A DNA stretch of 35,867 bases from the NCBI GenBank assembly GCA_013697915.1, contig JACCVY010000013.1:1-35867 (forward strand), given 5' to 3'. This stretch comes from Blastocatellia bacterium (GTDB lineage Bacteria; Acidobacteriota; Blastocatellia; Pyrinomonadales; Pyrinomonadaceae). Numbering within the stretch: the first letter of the stretch is position 1; each line of letters opens with the position of its first letter. This document shows, piece by piece, positions 34,720 to 35,867 of the stretch. Both the position numbers and the translations under genes were made by a program. Below the pieces are notes generated by a model. It was not told where the DNA came from and did not search any database. It saw only the letters and a program-made list of their open reading frames with translations.

Positions 34720-35867
34720 ATGCTGGCCACCGAACGCCTTTATTACAACGATTCTCATTTGATCGAATTCGAAGCACGCGTTGTCGAGATTTCGGAGCGT
34801 GTCAGCGGATGGACTGCGGTTACCTTGGATCGTACAGCGTTCTATCCAACTGGCGGCGGACAACCGAGCGACACCGGGTCGCTGAACGGCTTGCGCGTCG
34901 TTGAGTGTATCGACGACCAAGCCAATGGTGTGCTGCATGTTATTCAGGGGCGGCCACCCGAAATTGGCGCAAACGTAAAAGGAAGGGTTGATTGGCTGCG
35001 GCGTTTGGATCACATTCAGCAACATACTGGCCAGCATATTCTTTCGCAGGCTTTTGTAACGCTTTTCAATGGACCAACTAGAGGTTTTCGCGTATTGGTT
35101 GACTGCTGCGAGATCGATGTTGAATTGGCAAACCCAAGCAACGAAGCGATCGAGCGTGCCGTTGAGTTGGCCAACAACGTCGTCTGGGAAGATCGGCTTA
35201 TCACGATTCAAACCGTTACCTCACAAGAAGCCGCCGATCTGCCCTTGCGAAAAGACTCGGCGCGCGAGGGCGATTTGAGGTTGATTGAAATCGAAGGGTT
35301 CGACTTGACGCCCTGTGGCGGCACGCATGCGTGTCGTACCGGCGAAGTCGGAATGATCGCCGTGCGCCACTGGGAACGAGCAAAGGGCTTGACGCGCATT
35401 GAGTTTGTTGCCGGCATGCGCGCGCTCGCCGATTACCGGCGCGCCAACACGACCGCGCGCGAGGTGGCTTCCCTTTTTAGTTGTGCGCGGGATGAAGCGA
35501 CGCATCTGGCTTCGCGAATGATTCAGGAGAACAAGGAGCTTCACCGGCGCGTGCGTTCGCTTGAAGAGGTCGCTGCACGGGTTGAAGTGGGGGAACTACT
35601 GGCTGAAGCTTTACCAAACGCCGCGGATGTTCGAGTTGTCACTAAGATTTATCATGATCGCGACGCTGAATCGTTAAAGCATCTCGCTCAGGCGCTGATT
35701 CCTCATCCGAAGACGATCGCCCTTTTGGGTTCACGTGATCAGCAAGCAGCACGTTTGGTCTTTGCCAGATCTGCGGATGCGTCTGGCGACATGAATGTGT
35801 TGATGAAAGAAGCGTGCGCATTGCTCGACGGGCGCGGCGGCGGTAAACCGGACATGGCGCAAGGGGG
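34720..35867 (+). CDS. AlaX-like alanyl-tRNA editing protein (alanyl-tRNA synthetase editing domain + DHHA1), truncated by window edge
   Basis: The frame opens at ATG 34720 and stays open to the window end (382 codons seen). The N-terminal part (about 1-90) is the beta-barrel of the AlaRS second additional domain (FYPTGGGQPSDTG). The editing core has the zinc motif H102-H106 in QQHTGQH and C199/H203 in CGGTH, as in AlaRS and AlaX. From about 260 a helical linker leads to a DHHA1-like region (RDQQAARLVFARS, GRGGGKPDMAQG) that binds tRNA. Such proteins hydrolyse mischarged Ser- or Gly-tRNA-Ala. The substrate-site stretch GFRVLVDCCEID varies from the GFH... I expect. No synthetase domain is present, so this is not alaS. 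Confidence 0.9.
   Translation, partial: MLATERLYYNDSHLIEFEARVVEISERVSGWTAVTLDRTAFYPTGGGQPSDTGSLNGLRVVECIDDQANGVLHVIQGRPPEIGANVKGRVDWLRRLDHIQQHTGQHILSQAFVTLFNGPTRGFRVLVDCCEIDVELANPSNEAIERAVELANNVVWEDRLITIQTVTSQEAADLPLRKDSAREGDLRLIEIEGFDLTPCGGTHACRTGEVGMIAVRHWERAKGLTRIEFVAGMRALADYRRANTTAREVASLFSCARDEATHLASRMIQENKELHRRVRSLEEVAARVEVGELLAEALPNAADVRVVTKIYHDRDAESLKHLAQALIPHPKTIALLGSRDQQAARLVFARSADASGDMNVLMKEACALLDGRGGGKPDMAQG

Noticed and set aside
34663-35211. 182-residue open frame on the minus strand
   Set aside because: It is antisense to the AlaX-like gene, which has intact catalytic motifs and stays open to the window edge.
34720-35867. Alanyl-tRNA synthetase (alaS)
   Set aside because: The frame starts at the editing-domain barrel; no class II catalytic domain precedes it, so it is an AlaX-like protein.

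Overview
The window looks like chromosomal DNA of a soil-type bacterium of the phylum Acidobacteriota, probably the Blastocatellia/Pyrinomonadales side. This is an inference from gene content: two secreted VWFA-related proteins of the kind expanded in Acidobacteria, a secretin fused to a cohesin-like domain, the short EF-hand-like 'NGAELFGNF' tail module, and many intergenic palindromic repeats. No rRNA, tRNA, CRISPR array or phage module was seen.

Layout. (1) 1-534: remnant of an IS3-type transposase joined to dispersed repeats. (2) 535-10783, minus strand: a type II secretion / type IV pilus-like operon read gspF, gspE, gspD-cohesin, two pseudopilins, a PilM/GspL-like protein. It is followed by an ECF sigma factor, its zinc-finger anti-sigma factor and a bactofilin-like membrane protein. 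(3) 11042-15370, plus strand: a secreted unknown, a broken gene, and two VWFA proteins. (4) 15371-20480: a nested palindromic repeat, then a DUF1003 protein with a cNMP domain, a CorC/HlyC-type CNNM-CBS protein, a low-affinity iron permease-like protein (minus strand) and an MscS channel with a cNMP domain. (5) 20533-28755, minus strand: a bacterial microcompartment (BMC) locus. In transcription order it holds BMC-H, an acylating-type aldehyde dehydrogenase with a long C-terminal tail, BMC-P (EutN/CcmL), an ACT-domain protein, a zinc-ribbon membrane protein, a DUF711/UPF0210 protein, a secreted protein, a second BMC-H, a histidine phosphatase and an outer-membrane barrel. (6) 29173-35867: a RodZ-like HTH membrane protein, guaB, a frameshifted multi-pass membrane protein, an M61 peptidase and the start of an AlaX-like tRNA-editing protein.

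The most striking signal is a set of inverted repeats whose arms are tandem heptanucleotides (strict 7-bp period). They fill five consecutive gene junctions of the BMC locus and its upstream flank, plus two places in the secretion operon. The heptamer differs between junctions but matches between the two arms of one junction. Several arms run from the upstream gene's stop codon almost to the next start codon, and four of the downstream genes show no Shine-Dalgarno sequence. These could be RNA hairpins that set expression ratios or couple translation in the operon, or products of an unusual repeat-copying process.

The BMC locus has an aldehyde dehydrogenase but no recognised signature enzyme that makes the aldehyde, and no alcohol dehydrogenase, phosphotransacylase or BMC-T shell protein in the window. 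Its substrate is therefore unknown. The dehydrogenase tail carries an encapsulation-peptide-like helix, a low-complexity linker and a terminal segment resembling the N-terminus of EutQ. Start sites were moved inward where upstream codons are made of repeat DNA or where a signal peptide or ribosome binding site argued for it; these choices are noted per gene.
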